Numbered from the stretch's first letter, positions 1 to 9,190 are shown. The stretch is 64,000 bases of DNA from Mesocentrotus franciscanus (GCA_037976565.1 CP137683.1:12718699-12782698), one strand, 5' to 3'. Translations and numbers: made by a program. Notes: generated by a model from the letters alone, not told the origin.

Positions 1-85
1 AAATAAATATAAAAAACATGAACAACTAAATGAACAAATCGTATAAATACGTAAGTAAATGAATAAAAAGATCTGTAATATATAC

Positions 86-298
86 CTGCAATGCTACGAG
101 AAACACGACCAGCAATCCGCAGCCTAGTCCCCCTAGTATCAACCAAATGAAGGAGGTCGGCATGCCCGTCCTCTTCCTCGTTGCCTTCGCCCTTGGCCTA
201 GGTACATGTAGGTGCTTCGACGAAGCGGAGGACGAGGTTTTGACCGGTGTCTTCTGTAAGGATGTCTCCCAGTCGTGCGGCGAGTGCTCGGATAATGT
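86..298 (-). CDS. Gene A exon 11: juxtamembrane and transmembrane segment
   Basis: 213 nt, phase 0 in and out. It encodes TLSEHSPHDWETSLQKTPVK, a Ser/Lys/Arg-rich stretch, then the hydrophobic segment TSFIWLILGGLGCGLLVVFL with VALQ. Donor CAG|gtatat, acceptor ctccaag behind a very long polypyrimidine tract. The basic run PRPRAKATRKR sits just before the membrane, unusual for the outside face of a type I protein. The gene continues off the left edge. Confidence 0.72.
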
Positions 299-465
299 CT
301 TGGAGACAAAGAAGTAGAAGAAGTAGAAGTAGTAGAAGAAGAAGGAAGAGGAGGAGGAGGAAAAAGAAGAAGAAGAAGAAGAAGAAGTAGAAGAAAAAGG
401 AAGAGGAGGAGGAGGAGGAAAAGAAGAAGAAGAAGAAATAAATAAACAGATAAATGAATAAATAA

Positions 466-503
<38 letters not shown>

Positions 504-614
504 GTATAAATAAAGAGAAAGAGAAAGAAAGAAAGAAGGAGAGGAAAGAAGGAAGAGAGAAAGAACGAGAGAGAGAAAGAGAGAAGGGGAATAATTTGAC
601 CACGTATTGGAAAA
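299..614 (-). promoter_or_regulatory. AG-free polypyrimidine zone before exon 11
   Basis: Read on the minus strand, about 315 nt upstream of the exon 11 acceptor contain no AG dinucleotide. The zone is made of CTT/CCT, TTTA and CT repeats. AG-exclusion zones mark distant branch points, so this microsatellite may be functioning as an extended 3' splice region. Confidence 0.45.
317..600. repeat. GAA/GGA, AAAT and GA simple repeats
   Basis: Purine-rich GAA/GGA array (306-440), (AAAT)n (about 437-505) and GA-rich sequence (510-590). The Leu/Phe/Ser-rich open frame on the minus strand here is a translation of these repeats and also runs through exon 11 in the wrong frame. Confidence 0.85.
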
Positions 615-680
615 CTGGTATACGGCTGGTGAAGTAAACTGATTTGTTCTTGATTTTATGTATACCACAATTTTATGTTC

Positions 681-816
681 TGAAATATGACCACGATTTG
701 TACGTCCCTTGAGAAACCAATGTCAGGAATGGTACGAGGAACTAGTGGCATGAACGGCCTGCCATAGTTAAGTCCAACTTAAAGTCGATCTTAGCCTTTG
801 TGAAACACTCCCCAGG
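681..816. mobile_element. Half copy of the GGGGTGTTTCACAAAG MITE family
   Basis: It ends in CTTTGTGAAACACTCCCC and matches, in order, the right half of the full copy at 52331-52617 (TACGTCCCTTGAG, ACTAGTGGCATGAA, TTAAGTCCAACTTAAAGTCG). The left half is missing. It lies in gene A intron 10. Confidence 0.7.
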
Positions 817-869
817 TGTATAATAATTATAGATCGTAAATGCCTACCGCGAATGCAAAATCAACTTAC

Positions 870-897
870 CATGTTTTCGCCAGTTCCATCAACGCCG
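870..897 (-). CDS. Gene A exon 10: 28-nt micro-exon
   Basis: Flanked by a good acceptor (attgttattccaaag) and a consensus donor (gtaagttg). It encodes GVDGTGENM and converts phase 2 to phase 0, exactly what is needed to connect exon 9 to the transmembrane exon. The phase fit on both sides is the main support; a 28-nt exon cannot be called on composition. Confidence 0.62.
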
Positions 898-1320
898 CTT
901 TGGAATAACAATATCAATAAGAATACAGGTTATTCATCTTCGGCCTCGCTGGATTGATCTTACAATTTCGTTAACGATACCGCATTATTATTATGAAAAT
1001 ATAAATCAGAATAAATGGAGGCAATACTTTATTTTTAAACAGAATCCACTGCATTTACGATAAGTACTGTACATCTCTCAAAAGTGAATTACTCTTTTTC
1101 ATATATTTTTAACCCTTTTTAAAATATAATTTTGATATTCATATTTTCAGTGAAGTATTTTCTTGTTTATCCCTTCAAAAAAAGTGAGTAATCTTAGCGC
1201 TCTGTAAGTGAACTCGCACACAGTTTGCCAGAATAGTGCTTTGTTATACACCCCGCCCCATAAAAATAAATGAAAAAATAAAAAATAATAATAATAACTT
1301 TAGAATATCGGTCTGCAAAA

Positions 1321-1323
1321 TTA
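1321..1323 (-). other. In-frame stop used only if intron 9 is retained
   Basis: TAA overlaps the exon 9 donor (AATGG|gtaatt). Retention or cleavage/polyadenylation inside this intron would yield a soluble ectodomain. Inference from frame only. Confidence 0.4.
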
Positions 1324-1324
1324 C

Positions 1325-1622
1325 CCATTCAAGTCGTAATGAATTTTTATGAAGTCGGTCATTGCATGCTTAAACATATCCTGGAAAGATTTTCGTTTTT
1401 CGTCGTCCTCTATCTGTCGGATTCTTTCTTGCGTTTTATGGTCGTACTGGTATAGCGCCATCTTGCCTTCGACAGAGTTTAGTCGATACTGGGATCCGTC
1501 GGGGAAGATCAGAGTCCCGTTGCCCCTGACAACGGGAGGTTGTATATCATTAATGGTGATGTCGTGGGTATGGGGAGCGCGATGACGAAGCTCATGCAGA
1601 GTGAATTGATGAATATGTGACA
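1325..1622 (-). CDS. Gene A exon 9: linker (or terminal exon of secreted form)
   Basis: It encodes about 99 residues of unrecognised linker: HIHQFTLHELRHRAP, an NGT sequon, IFPDGSQYRLNSVEGKMALY and a charged helix-like stretch KTQERIRQIEDDEKRKSF. The acceptor is attttcag. Spliced at GG|gtaatt (donor at 1324) it continues to exon 10; unspliced, the next in-frame codon after AAT GGG is TAA (1321-1323), which would end a 368-residue secreted protein. An AATAAA on this strand lies at 1028-1033. Confidence 0.8.
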
Positions 1623-1860
1623 CTGAAAATAAAATGGGAGAGATACATTTTGGTGAAGTATCCTTAATATCAGACGCCAAAGTCTTATACATGAAACACG
1701 ATCTCAACTTTCAAAAAATTGAAATACCCCATTGTATATCACATAAAAGTCATGTTCGAATTACGTAATACCTAATTGGCATGTTTGTACATTTCACAGA
1801 GTGATGCACAAGGCTACTGAAATTTCCTTAAGTTGTAATTCGACAGTAGTTGCGATCGTG

Positions 1861-2245
1861 TTTAAAGGCATCGTTTAACAATTTTAAATCTGAGATGCAC
1901 GGCCCTACGTGTTATCAGTGTCTGTGATATGGTGTAATATTGAAACCCTGAAAAAGTCGCGCTTCAAAATGATCAAGAAGTGCCTCAAAAAATAAAAATC
2001 TTTGAGTGACCGGTTTTACCATACTCGTTTTACCCAATAGACTGTAGTGTTATGAAAACCGTTAGGAAAACGCGAAATTTGGTTTCGATTTCCAATCATA
2101 AATATCTTGATAATCAGACAGGCAATCGGCTTGTAAAAGTCATGGGGTTCCTGACTGACCTAAATGTTTATAATTATCATTGCAGCATGAGCTAAATCCA
2201 GGATTTTGTTTCAAAATCTGAGACAAAGTTACCGGATCCCTTTAA
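1861..2245. mobile_element. MITE family 'TTAAAGG-ATC', copy 1 (385 bp)
   Basis: Begins TTTAAAGGCATCGTTTAAC and ends CCGGATCCCTTTAA, i.e. short imperfect terminal inverted repeats. Near-identical copies lie at 27600-27988 and 29175-29557 in the opposite orientation. No transposase. Intronic in gene A. Confidence 0.75.
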
Positions 2246-2397
2246 TAAAAAGACATCACATAGACGTTCAAGAACGAACTTTAGGGAAATACAATAGCCC
2301 TATGTACATCCTTTTGAAATGTTGGTATATTTCAATGACACATTATAATTGGAACGTGAAATTTAAAGGTATTATGATTATTATTTGAGGGCACTGT

Positions 2398-2466
2398 GTG
2401 TCTTTGTGTGTATGTACGTGTGCGTGCGTGCGTGCGTGTGGGTGTGTGTGTGTGTGTGTGTTTGTG
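2398..2466. repeat. (GT)n/(GTGC)n microsatellite
   Basis: GTGTGTCTTTGTGTGTATG then GCGTGCGTGCGTG then (GT)n. Intron of gene A. Confidence 0.85.
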
Positions 2467-2812
2467 TATGGGGGACTTTAGGGAAAAGAAACGAGCCTAA
2501 AGTTTATTTACCATAATAATACTACTAATACTACTCCCTTAAAGTTTCCACAAATTTCCACAAACCAATTGAATCAAGGATTTTTGTCGGGGAAGGGGAA
2601 GTGTGATTTCCTTGGGACTTGTCTCAGTGAGGTAGTTGCATGCATGGGATAACAGCTGTACGAAGGTCTTTTTCTTAGGAGTATAGTCGACAGTTTTCCA
2701 GTTTATGGTGTAGGCCTAGTTGTCCTAGTTTTCCTGGGACGTGGGGGTATTTATCCTGGGCATACTGTTGTCCGATGGTAACTCTCGACGCCAACACAGC
2801 AAAATAAAATAT

Positions 2813-2925
2813 GGTGTGTGTGTGTAATTTTTGATTTTTACTGACGTGTATCAATCAGATATGATTATTTACGTCTGGGGACCGACCTTTAACCGACCTT
2901 CCGAAAGACGTATGGGGTATATGGA
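2813..2925. repeat. Inverted-pair repeat, arm 1
   Basis: ACGTGTATCAATCAGATATG, ATTATTTACGTCTGGGGACC and CCGAAAGACGTATGG recur as reverse complement at 6078-6178, 3.2 kb away in the same gene. The arms could pair in the pre-mRNA across exons 4 to 7. Element family unknown. Confidence 0.7.
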
Positions 2926-2995
2926 TGGGGTAAGACTTCTTCTTATTTGGAGGAGACTGTGAAAATGTTCAAAGCGCCCCGCCCGATAATCTTAC

Positions 2996-3135
2996 CATCG
3001 CAATGGAATCTCCATGTCTCAATACAGTTGGTCATCACATGGTCCTCATCCATGACATCAATATTTCGTGCCTTCAAAGCTTTCATGGTTTCTAACCATT
3101 CACACGCGCAGTCTTTATTAATTCCATCAATGAAT
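2996..3135 (-). CDS. Gene A exon 8: LRRCT cap
   Basis: A 140-nt exon (phase 2 in, phase 1 out). It encodes FIDGINKDCACEWLETMKAL, later TNC and FHCD: C-x-C-x25-C-x7-C, the LRRCT disulphide pattern. Acceptor ttttgtcag, donor G|gtaag. It closes the LRR solenoid. Confidence 0.84.
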
Positions 3136-3827
3136 CTGACAAAATCAAAAACAGGAAAAAGAAAAGATAGTCATGAAAAGAAGGTTATGAAAGAAAGTAA
3201 TGATCGAAAATTATTTTCAGGTAAATCTGATTTGAAAAGAGACGTAATTACAAACATCCTTCTCATTCAGCTGTTTCTTACAATTTTTTATTTTACAATT
3301 CTCTATATTTTGACATGCCTGATATCCATTAAAAAAAATATTTTTAACTAATTCTTTGACAGAAACTGAATAGATTTAATCGAATACCAAGTAAATTCTG
3401 TACTGTAATACTGGTAGAAGGCCATGTCGGAGAAATCTCTCACATTCACATTGCACACGAGACGTCAATTCCATTGTGCCGTTAAAGGAAATTCAAGGAA
3501 GGAATCGTACAGGACATTTTCCTGACGGAATCTCTTGTTAGAGACGCAACTACTTGACACAGGGGTGCGATGGCCTTGCGCGAGGTTTCGACTTTGTCCT
3601 GCGTCGACGGCACACGAGCGGAGAAAAATAATTGAATCGTCATAAGCCAAATACATTATGTACATTATAATGAGCAGAGAACATTATAGTTTGACTCCTC
3701 ATATTCATTCGTTATTTTTATTTTTTGTCCACTGTCTGCTGTAACCTGATTATTCTTATATTGACAAAATCGGTTGGAGCAGTGGATTGACGCGTCGTGT
3801 GCAATTATAAACGGATATAAGACGTAC

Positions 3828-3905
3828 ACCATACGCAGGCTGGGCATGTGTTCAAGAATCGTCATCACTTCATGGGCATCACGGGGCACAGAGTGCGCAA
3901 GCGAC
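3828..3905 (-). CDS. Gene A exon 7: last, degenerate LRR
   Basis: A 78-nt exon encoding SLAHSVPRDAHEVMTILEHM then PSLRM. It matches only the C-terminal LRR half (xILxxMPSLRxV), as often seen just before an LRRCT cap. Acceptor ccacag; the chosen donor gtacgt keeps phase 2. An alternative donor gtgtac two bases upstream would break the phase to exon 8. Confidence 0.68.
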
Positions 3906-4436
3906 CTGTGGATGATGAGCAAACACAAAATAACAAGACAACATTTCTTTACTTTTGAGAGGAACCTATTATTTGAAATGATAAACATGAAGACCTATGC
4001 CCGTTTCATACGATGTGACACTTTGCGTACGTAAGGCTACATCAGCGACTCGCGCAGTTTGTACGCACCTTGCGACGCTGGCATGTTGCGTGATTGGCGT
4101 AGGGCTAATAATAATAATAATTGTCTGCATAGGCGTGATAAGCGCAGGTAATAACGCACTCGAAATGACGCATCGTCTTGAATGAAGGGTGAATGAATGA
4201 ATGAGAGAAAGAAAGATGGAATAAGTGAATTAATGAATTAATTAACTAATTGATTAAGGGATTTCCCTTTAATTACTATCATTTTATAAAACGCATCAGA
4301 ACTATTATCATGCACGATGTAAAGAACGACCTGTGAGTAAAAGGTATATCCAAAAATTACAATCTTCATATAACATACCCAGTTACCATCAGCGTATTAA
4401 CGAAGATTTGATAATTATCACAAAGAGAATATCTCT

Positions 4437-4834
4437 AAAGCCCATCGCAATCTATAGTTACGATCTGACTAAGATCGGATTTTGGAAGAATTTGAAATAG
4501 CATTTGATATGAACATATATGTAAAATCTTAATGACCTAAGTTCTGGATAGTTTTATGATTAAAAAAATCGAAATTCCTTTTACAGCTTGTTTTATGAGA
4601 AAAATTTACATCGTCTCAGAATCGTAGTCCTAGACCAATCGTGCGATTGTCTACGATTTGAAGCCGATTCGGCTTTTATTCTGACTGGACATGCTCTAAA
4701 TTCGTGTTGTTATTGTTAGACTTAACCTTGTAGGAATCCAAATCAGGAAAATGATGTTTGTTTGGATTTCTATATCTAATATAATTTCTTCGAAAATCGG
4801 AACGCAGTGGGATCGAACAGTGTGCGATGGGCTT
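4437..4834. mobile_element. MITE-like element, ends AAGCCCATCGCA, adjacent to exon 6 donor
   Basis: Left end AAAGCCCATCGCAATC, right end GTGCGATGGGCTT: terminal inverted repeats of about 12 bp. The interior (TTGGAAGAATTTGAAATAGC, TAGACCAATCGTGCGATTGT, CCGATTCGGCTTTTATTC) is shared, reversed, with 37869-38345. Confidence 0.72.
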
Positions 4835-4850
4835 GAAATGATTCACTTAC

Positions 4851-4922
4851 AGCGTGTTGAGCGATCGACAGTGAGCAAACGATTCTTCATTCAGGTGAGT
4901 TAGTGGGTTTTCATGAAGATAC
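4851..4922 (-). CDS. Gene A exon 6: LRR
   Basis: Exactly 72 nt. It encodes YLHENPLTHLNEESFAHC then RSLNT. Donor gtaagt, acceptor tttttacag. A MITE-like element (4437-4834) starts only about 10 bp past the donor hexamer in the following intron. Confidence 0.86.
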
Positions 4923-5400
4923 CTGTAAAAACAAATGAAAATGTTAATTATCGCTGAAAAAATACAAAATCATTTGTCGGAAAAAAATGTATTAACATAA
5001 CCGAGAAAAGTTTGGGGCGATTACAAGAATGTATAGGGCAATCAACAAACTTTCATTACAACATTCTATTTGTTATATTATCCTCTCATCCTTTGATAAG
5101 GTTATAATTGTTATCCGTATATGGCATAATTGCCATTTCTTTTTCAAAGATAAATATGAACAAAATTATTAGTATTAAAATATGCAAAAAAAAACGATTA
5201 AAATGGAAATTGTAGAATCAGTAATGTATAGCAGTTTACCGCATACGGTTAGCAACTGTACATGACTTACACGTCCCCCCTTATAACCTCAAATCTATGT
5301 TATGGGGATCATGGCTCCTTGCCTGCTAAGATGCAACATTGTCAACTATAATTATGTCAACTGTAACTTTAAATTAAACTCGAAAATTAATAATACTTAC

Positions 5401-5472
5401 AGTTCTTTTAGATTGGGAATGGCCCTAAAAGAATCTGGCTCGAGAGATGAGATGTTATTATGAGAGAGATCA
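5401..5472 (-). CDS. Gene A exon 5: LRR
   Basis: Exactly 72 nt. It encodes DLSHNNISSLEPDSFRAI then PNLKE. Donor gtaagt, acceptor taccag. Clean LRR consensus. Confidence 0.87.
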
Positions 5473-5527
5473 CTGGTACATGTAAAAGGAAAGAAACAAA
5501 TCGGGAGTAAACATTTCTCTTCAATTA

Positions 5528-5780
5528 TGATGAGAAGGAGGAGGAGGAAGAAGAAGATGAGGGGGAGAAGGAGAAGGAGGCATAGGAAGAGGAATATCAG
5601 GAGGAGAGGAAGATGAGGGGAAGGAAGAGGAGGAGGAGGAGGGAGAGGAGTAGAAAGAGAAAGCGGGAGACGAGGAGGGACAGGATTATGAGGAAGAGGA
5701 GGAGAGACAGAGAGAGGGCCGCGGAAAGACAGAGAGAGAGAGAGGGGGGAGAGAAAGAAATAAGAGAGAACGATAGAAAG
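5528..5780. repeat. Purine-rich GGA/GA repeat
   Basis: AGG/GAA and GA runs in gene A intron 4-5. The Leu/Ser-rich minus-strand frame here is not a gene. Confidence 0.85.
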
Positions 5781-6077
5781 AGTTGAATAACAGATAATGA
5801 CTTAACACTTAGCACTGTGTATTAATTTTATTGGAATCCATTGTGAATTGTCAATTCATATTACGCATGCACTTATTTTACCGTTTTATTTTTGTATAAT
5901 CATTTTTTTTTCTTCTTGAAATTATTGCTCGATAAAGTAATCACTGTTTTATTGCATGTTTGAGTGGAAATAAACTCTGAATTTAAATGAAGTCTTGGCG
6001 TACCAATGAAGTCTTCGAATAATCTCATTCTTCGGTGGTATATTATCTTTATGATTTCATACCTTTTTTACTGTCTA

Positions 6078-6178
6078 CATACCGTCTTTCGGATGGTGAT
6101 GGTATAAAGGTTGGTCCCCAGACGTAAATAATCATATCTGATTGATACACGTCTGCAAAAACCCAATTACACACATTG
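6078..6178. repeat. Inverted-pair repeat, arm 2
   Basis: Contains ACCGTCTTTCGGATGG, GGTTGGTCCCCAGACGTAAA and TAATCATATCTGATTG, the reverse complement of 2813-2925. It lies about 40 bp from exon 4 of gene A. Confidence 0.7.
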
Positions 6179-6221
6179 TATACGTTTTAAAAAGACTGAG
6201 AAGTTAAATTGATATACGTAC

Positions 6222-6302
6222 ATGATGTGTAGATTGTGCAAATGAGGGTCAGAAGAAAACACCCCAGTCTTGATTGTCTCCAAATTGTTGTGAGACAAGT
6301 CT
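6222..6302 (-). CDS. Gene A exon 4: LRR with displaced donor
   Basis: It encodes DLSHNNLETIKTGVFSSD then PHLHN. The expected 72-nt boundary (6231) is followed by acacat and has no GT; the first usable donor (gtacgt) lies 9 nt further, giving an 81-nt exon with unchanged phase and three extra residues (His-Ile and the split codon). Acceptor ttctgcag. The LRR assignment is firm, the exact 3' end less so. Confidence 0.8.
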
Positions 6303-6394
6303 CTGCAGAAAACAAAAATGATTATGCTCGAGGTACTTCCATGCCTGTCTATTATTTCTCTCTTTCCCTTATCATCAACTTCGCTATTATCATT

Positions 6395-6526
6395 ACCATC
6401 ATGAACGACGTCATCAACAACATCATCATCATCATCATTATCATCATCATCATCGCATTTCTCTCTCATCTTCTCATTTCTTCTCTCTCTGGCTCTCCAT
6501 CTCGACCCATCCCCCCTCGCCCCTCC

Positions 6527-6570
<44 letters not shown>

Positions 6571-6604
6571 CCATCTCCTTTGTGTCTCTGACTGTCTGTC
6601 TCTG

Positions 6605-6635
<31 letters not shown>

Positions 6636-6680
6636 GTTTTTCTGTCTCTGTCTGTCTGTCTCTCTCTCTCTCTCTAAATC
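6395..6680. repeat. ATC, CT, TA and CTGT simple repeats
   Basis: (ATC)n 6418-6455, (CT)n 6531-6559, (TA)n 6558-6571 and CTGT/CT runs to 6675. Frames on both strands through this block are low-complexity. Confidence 0.88.
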
Positions 6681-6731
6681 CTTCTATACCAATCACCAAC
6701 ATTTTTATAAGAAACATGCAATCCGAAAAAG

Positions 6732-6868
6732 GAGACAGGTAAAAAGAAATAAGCAGTTGTAAACAAGACACAGAATGAACGATATAATATCTAATTTTAT
6801 GAGACAGGTAAACAGAAATAAGCAGTTGTAAAAGAGACACAGAATGAACGATATAATATCTCATTTTA
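6732..6868. repeat. 69-bp tandem duplication
   Basis: Two units starting at 6732 and 6801, each GAGACAGGTAAAnAGAAATA then AGCAGTTGTAAA and GACACAGAATGAACGATATA, nearly identical. It ends about 35 bp from the exon 3 donor of gene A. Confidence 0.85.
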
Positions 6869-6904
6869 TAAATAATTGAGGAAAAGAAAAATAATGTTTC
6901 TTAC

Positions 6905-6976
6905 ATAGTCTTTAATGATGTAGCACCGTTGAATGCATGTGAGCCTAATTCGGACACTTGATTATGTGAAAGCCAC
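6905..6976 (-). CDS. Gene A exon 3: LRR
   Basis: Exactly 72 nt, same phase as exon 2. It encodes WLSHNQVSELGSHAFNGA then TSLKT, a typical-class LRR. Acceptor ctgcag, donor gtaaga. The join TT|G supplies the leading Leu. Confidence 0.86.
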
Positions 6977-7309
6977 CTGCAGTTAACAATGAAAGAAAAG
7001 TAAGTTGGAATAAAAAAAATATTTTAGTGAAAAAAAAATCAATAACCCGAATGAGTACTATGACTTTCACTGTCCAATAAATGAGTATGAAACATATATT
7101 TCCTAAAGCAATATCTAAATATCAAATTAAATCAAAAGTACCTTTTCAAAAGGAATTCTTACTGATTTTCCAGGGCGACATGTACTATCGTAGACTGTCA
7201 ATTTCGGAAAGATACTCATGTGTACACTTCGGTATACTTTTAAATAAACTTGAGTTCCGGGTTTATGATAATTCATTTGATACTTAGTAATTGCCGACTA
7301 CCCCCGCCC

Positions 7310-7312
7310 CCC

Positions 7313-7350
<38 letters not shown>
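7310..7350. repeat. (CT)n microsatellite
   Basis: CTCTCT run after a C-rich stretch, gene A intron 2. Confidence 0.85.
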
Positions 7351-7352
<2 letters not shown>

Positions 7353-7459
7353 TCCATTATCTCCTCCCTTCTCTCTGCCTGGCTATGCACCGCTCAACTT
7401 TTCTCATCATAAATTTCTTTCCTCGTCGCGACCCACTTAATCATTGATAATATACTTAC

Positions 7460-7531
7460 AATGTATTCAGATTATGAAGACCTTGAAACGAGTTCGTCTT
7501 TATAGCACCAATCTTGTTGTATCTGAAATCT
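7460..7531 (-). CDS. Gene A exon 2: LRR
   Basis: Exactly 72 nt, phase 2 in and out. It encodes DFRYNKIGAIKTNSFQGL plus HNLNT: the LRR core LxxNxIxxIxxxxFxxLxxL. Acceptor ttgcag, donor gtaagt. It joins exon 1 through GC|A (Ala). Confidence 0.85.
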
Positions 7532-7604
7532 CTGCAACATGTTTGAGTATATTAGAAATAAAATTATGCATAAAAAGAGGAAGATTTAAAACGAGAGTGA
7601 AGCT

Positions 7605-7872
7605 TCATCAACATCATTGTAGTCACCATGGTTCTCGTCATCACCAATATCGTCAATCAACATGTACGTCTTCATCAACGTCGTCATCATTACCATCATC
7701 ATCAAAAGTATCATCATCATCATCTTTATTACCATCATCACCAGCACCACCACCATCATCATCATAATCACCCCATCATCACAACCACAACTATCATCAT
7801 CATCATTATCATCACCACCACCACCACCACCACCACCACCACCACCACCACCACCGTCATCATCATCACTGA
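7605..7872. repeat. CAT/CAC trinucleotide array 1
   Basis: Imperfect CAT/CAC array that follows the duplicated exon-1 relic, as the next array follows the true exon 1. Reads poly-His, poly-Ser or poly-Ile depending on frame. Not coding. Confidence 0.88.
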
Positions 7873-7929
7873 GTAACCACCTGTCATGTATCATCTCTAT
7901 GTCCGTCTCTCAACCCTCTTCTTACTCAC

Positions 7930-8010
7930 GCCTCTTCAAAGTGCTGGTAGATTCATCTCCTGCAGAGAAGTTGGTATCGCTCGGAGCCCTCCCAATTTTT
8001 GTTCTATCAT
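7930..8010 (-). pseudogene. Relic duplicate of the 3' end of gene A exon 1
   Basis: On the minus strand GAGCGATACCAACTTCTCTG, CTACCAGCACTTTGAAGAGG and the donor GC|gtgagt closely match the end of exon 1 at 8272-8350. The relic has an in-frame TGA (CTT TGA) and lacks the signal-peptide part, so it cannot replace exon 1. Confidence 0.75.
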
Positions 8011-8124
8011 CATCATTATCGTCATCATCGTCATCATCAACATCATCTTCATCATCATCACCATCATCGTCATCATCAACATCGTCATCATTATCATCAT
8101 CATCATCATCAACATCATCATCAT

Positions 8125-8181
<57 letters not shown>

Positions 8182-8252
8182 TATCATCACCATCATCATT
8201 ATCATCATCAATGTTGTTATCGCTATCATCATCACCATCACCATCATCCCGT
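8000..8252. repeat. ATC trinucleotide array 2
   Basis: Nearly pure (ATC)n, about 250 bp, directly after the exon 1 donor in transcript direction. Confidence 0.9.
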
Positions 8253-8271
8253 CTGTGTCTCTAATACTCAC

Positions 8272-8489
8272 GCCTCTTCGAATGCTGGTAGAAGCTGCTC
8301 GTGCAGAGGAGTTGGTATCTCTTGGAGCATTTCCAAATGGTCTTCTCCCAGGTGGTGTGGATTACACATCAGTCTGTTCCGTTCACAGATACATACTGAT
8401 TGAAGGCAGTGCTCGTGGTCCGAAGAGATAACGCATTGAACAAAGACTAAACATAATATGATCCAAACTGTGACTACAGAGAGGTGCAT
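8272..8489 (-). CDS. Gene A exon 1: signal peptide and LRRNT cap
   Basis: The start ATG is at 8489. Residues 2-22 form a hydrophobic signal peptide (core VVTVWIILCLVFV), then C28-x4-C33-x-C35-x6-C42, the classical LRRNT pattern, and LQEIPTPL, the usual 'x-IP-x-L' lead into the first LRR. The exon is 218 nt and ends in phase 2 at a strong donor (GC|gtgagt). No upstream in-frame Met was preferred because this one directly precedes the signal peptide. Promoter and 5'UTR are not recognisable; the upstream DNA is a CT array and CAT arrays. Confidence 0.85.
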
Positions 8490-8570
8490 ATTGGAGCTGT
8501 CGTCGTCATGTTCTCAGCCTAGACCTGAAAATAAAAAACAAGACATTGAAATAAAGGAAGGTATTTGCCC

Positions 8571-8571
8571 G

Positions 8572-8611
<40 letters not shown>

Positions 8612-8640
8612 TCTCTTTCTCTTTCTTTTCCTCTCATTGT
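8571..8640. repeat. (CT)n / (CTTT) microsatellite
   Basis: CTCTCT then CTTTCT runs about 80 bp upstream of the gene A start codon. Confidence 0.85.
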
Positions 8641-9190
8641 CTTGATTATCGAGAAAGTCTACATCATTATGATCATTATAAGCATCAACATCATCGTCAT
8701 TATTATAATCATCATCAGCAGCATCATCATTGTCATCGTCAGCATAATCATCAAACCTCATCATCGTCATCACCATCGTCATTATCATCACCCATCACCA
8801 TCATCATTAACACTAAATCGTTAAGATCATAGAGATCAGTACATCAGCACAGTCCACATTATCTTCTTCATCACCACTTTTATACCATCATTACCTCAAC
8901 ATCATCAATATCATCATCATCGTCCTCGTCCTCCCCCTTCTCATCATCATCCACATTGTCTTTATCATCATCATCATCATCATCATCATCAACGACATCA
9001 TCATCATTAGCATCATCATCATCGTCACCACCATCATTACCAACACCATCATCATCATCATCATCATCATCATCGTCATTACCATCATCATCACTATCCA
9101 CATTGTCTTCTCCATCATCACTCATACCACCATTATATCAACCACAACCATCTTAATTATCATTATCATCATCAATATCATGATCATATC
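8640..9190. repeat. CAT array 3, upstream of gene A
   Basis: About 550 bp of imperfect CAT/ATC repeats with interspersed GTC and CAC. The poly-Asp frame on the minus strand is repeat translation. No promoter element can be identified. Confidence 0.85.

Larger units (their letters stand above)
86..8489 (-). other. Gene A locus: LRR single-pass membrane receptor (3' end off window)
   Basis: Eleven minus-strand exons were joined by GT-AG sites and phase: 8272-8489, 7460-7531, 6905-6976, 6222-6302, 5401-5472, 4851-4922, 3828-3905, 2996-3135, 1325-1622, 870-897 and 86-298. Together they give 1344 nt, 448 codons, with no stop. Order: signal peptide (about 1-22), LRRNT (Cys28, 33, 35, 42), LRRs (about 60-222), LRRCT (Cys231, 233, 259, 267), linker 269-424, transmembrane segment 425-448. 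Extracellular LRR receptors bind protein ligands; this one has no Ig or FN3 domain before the membrane and I do not recognise a named family. The 72-nt symmetrical LRR exons are typical of LRR-receptor genes. The cytoplasmic domain, which would decide its class, is outside the window. Not an intronless sea-urchin-type Toll-like receptor. Confidence 0.82.

Noticed and set aside
198..668. 156-residue Leu/Phe/Ser-rich minus-strand frame
   Set aside because: Translated GAA/AAAT/GA repeats; its tail overlaps the transmembrane exon in the wrong frame.
3465..3665. Extra minus-strand exon for gene A (cysteine-containing frame)
   Set aside because: The flanking exons already join in phase and no acceptor/donor pair here preserves it.
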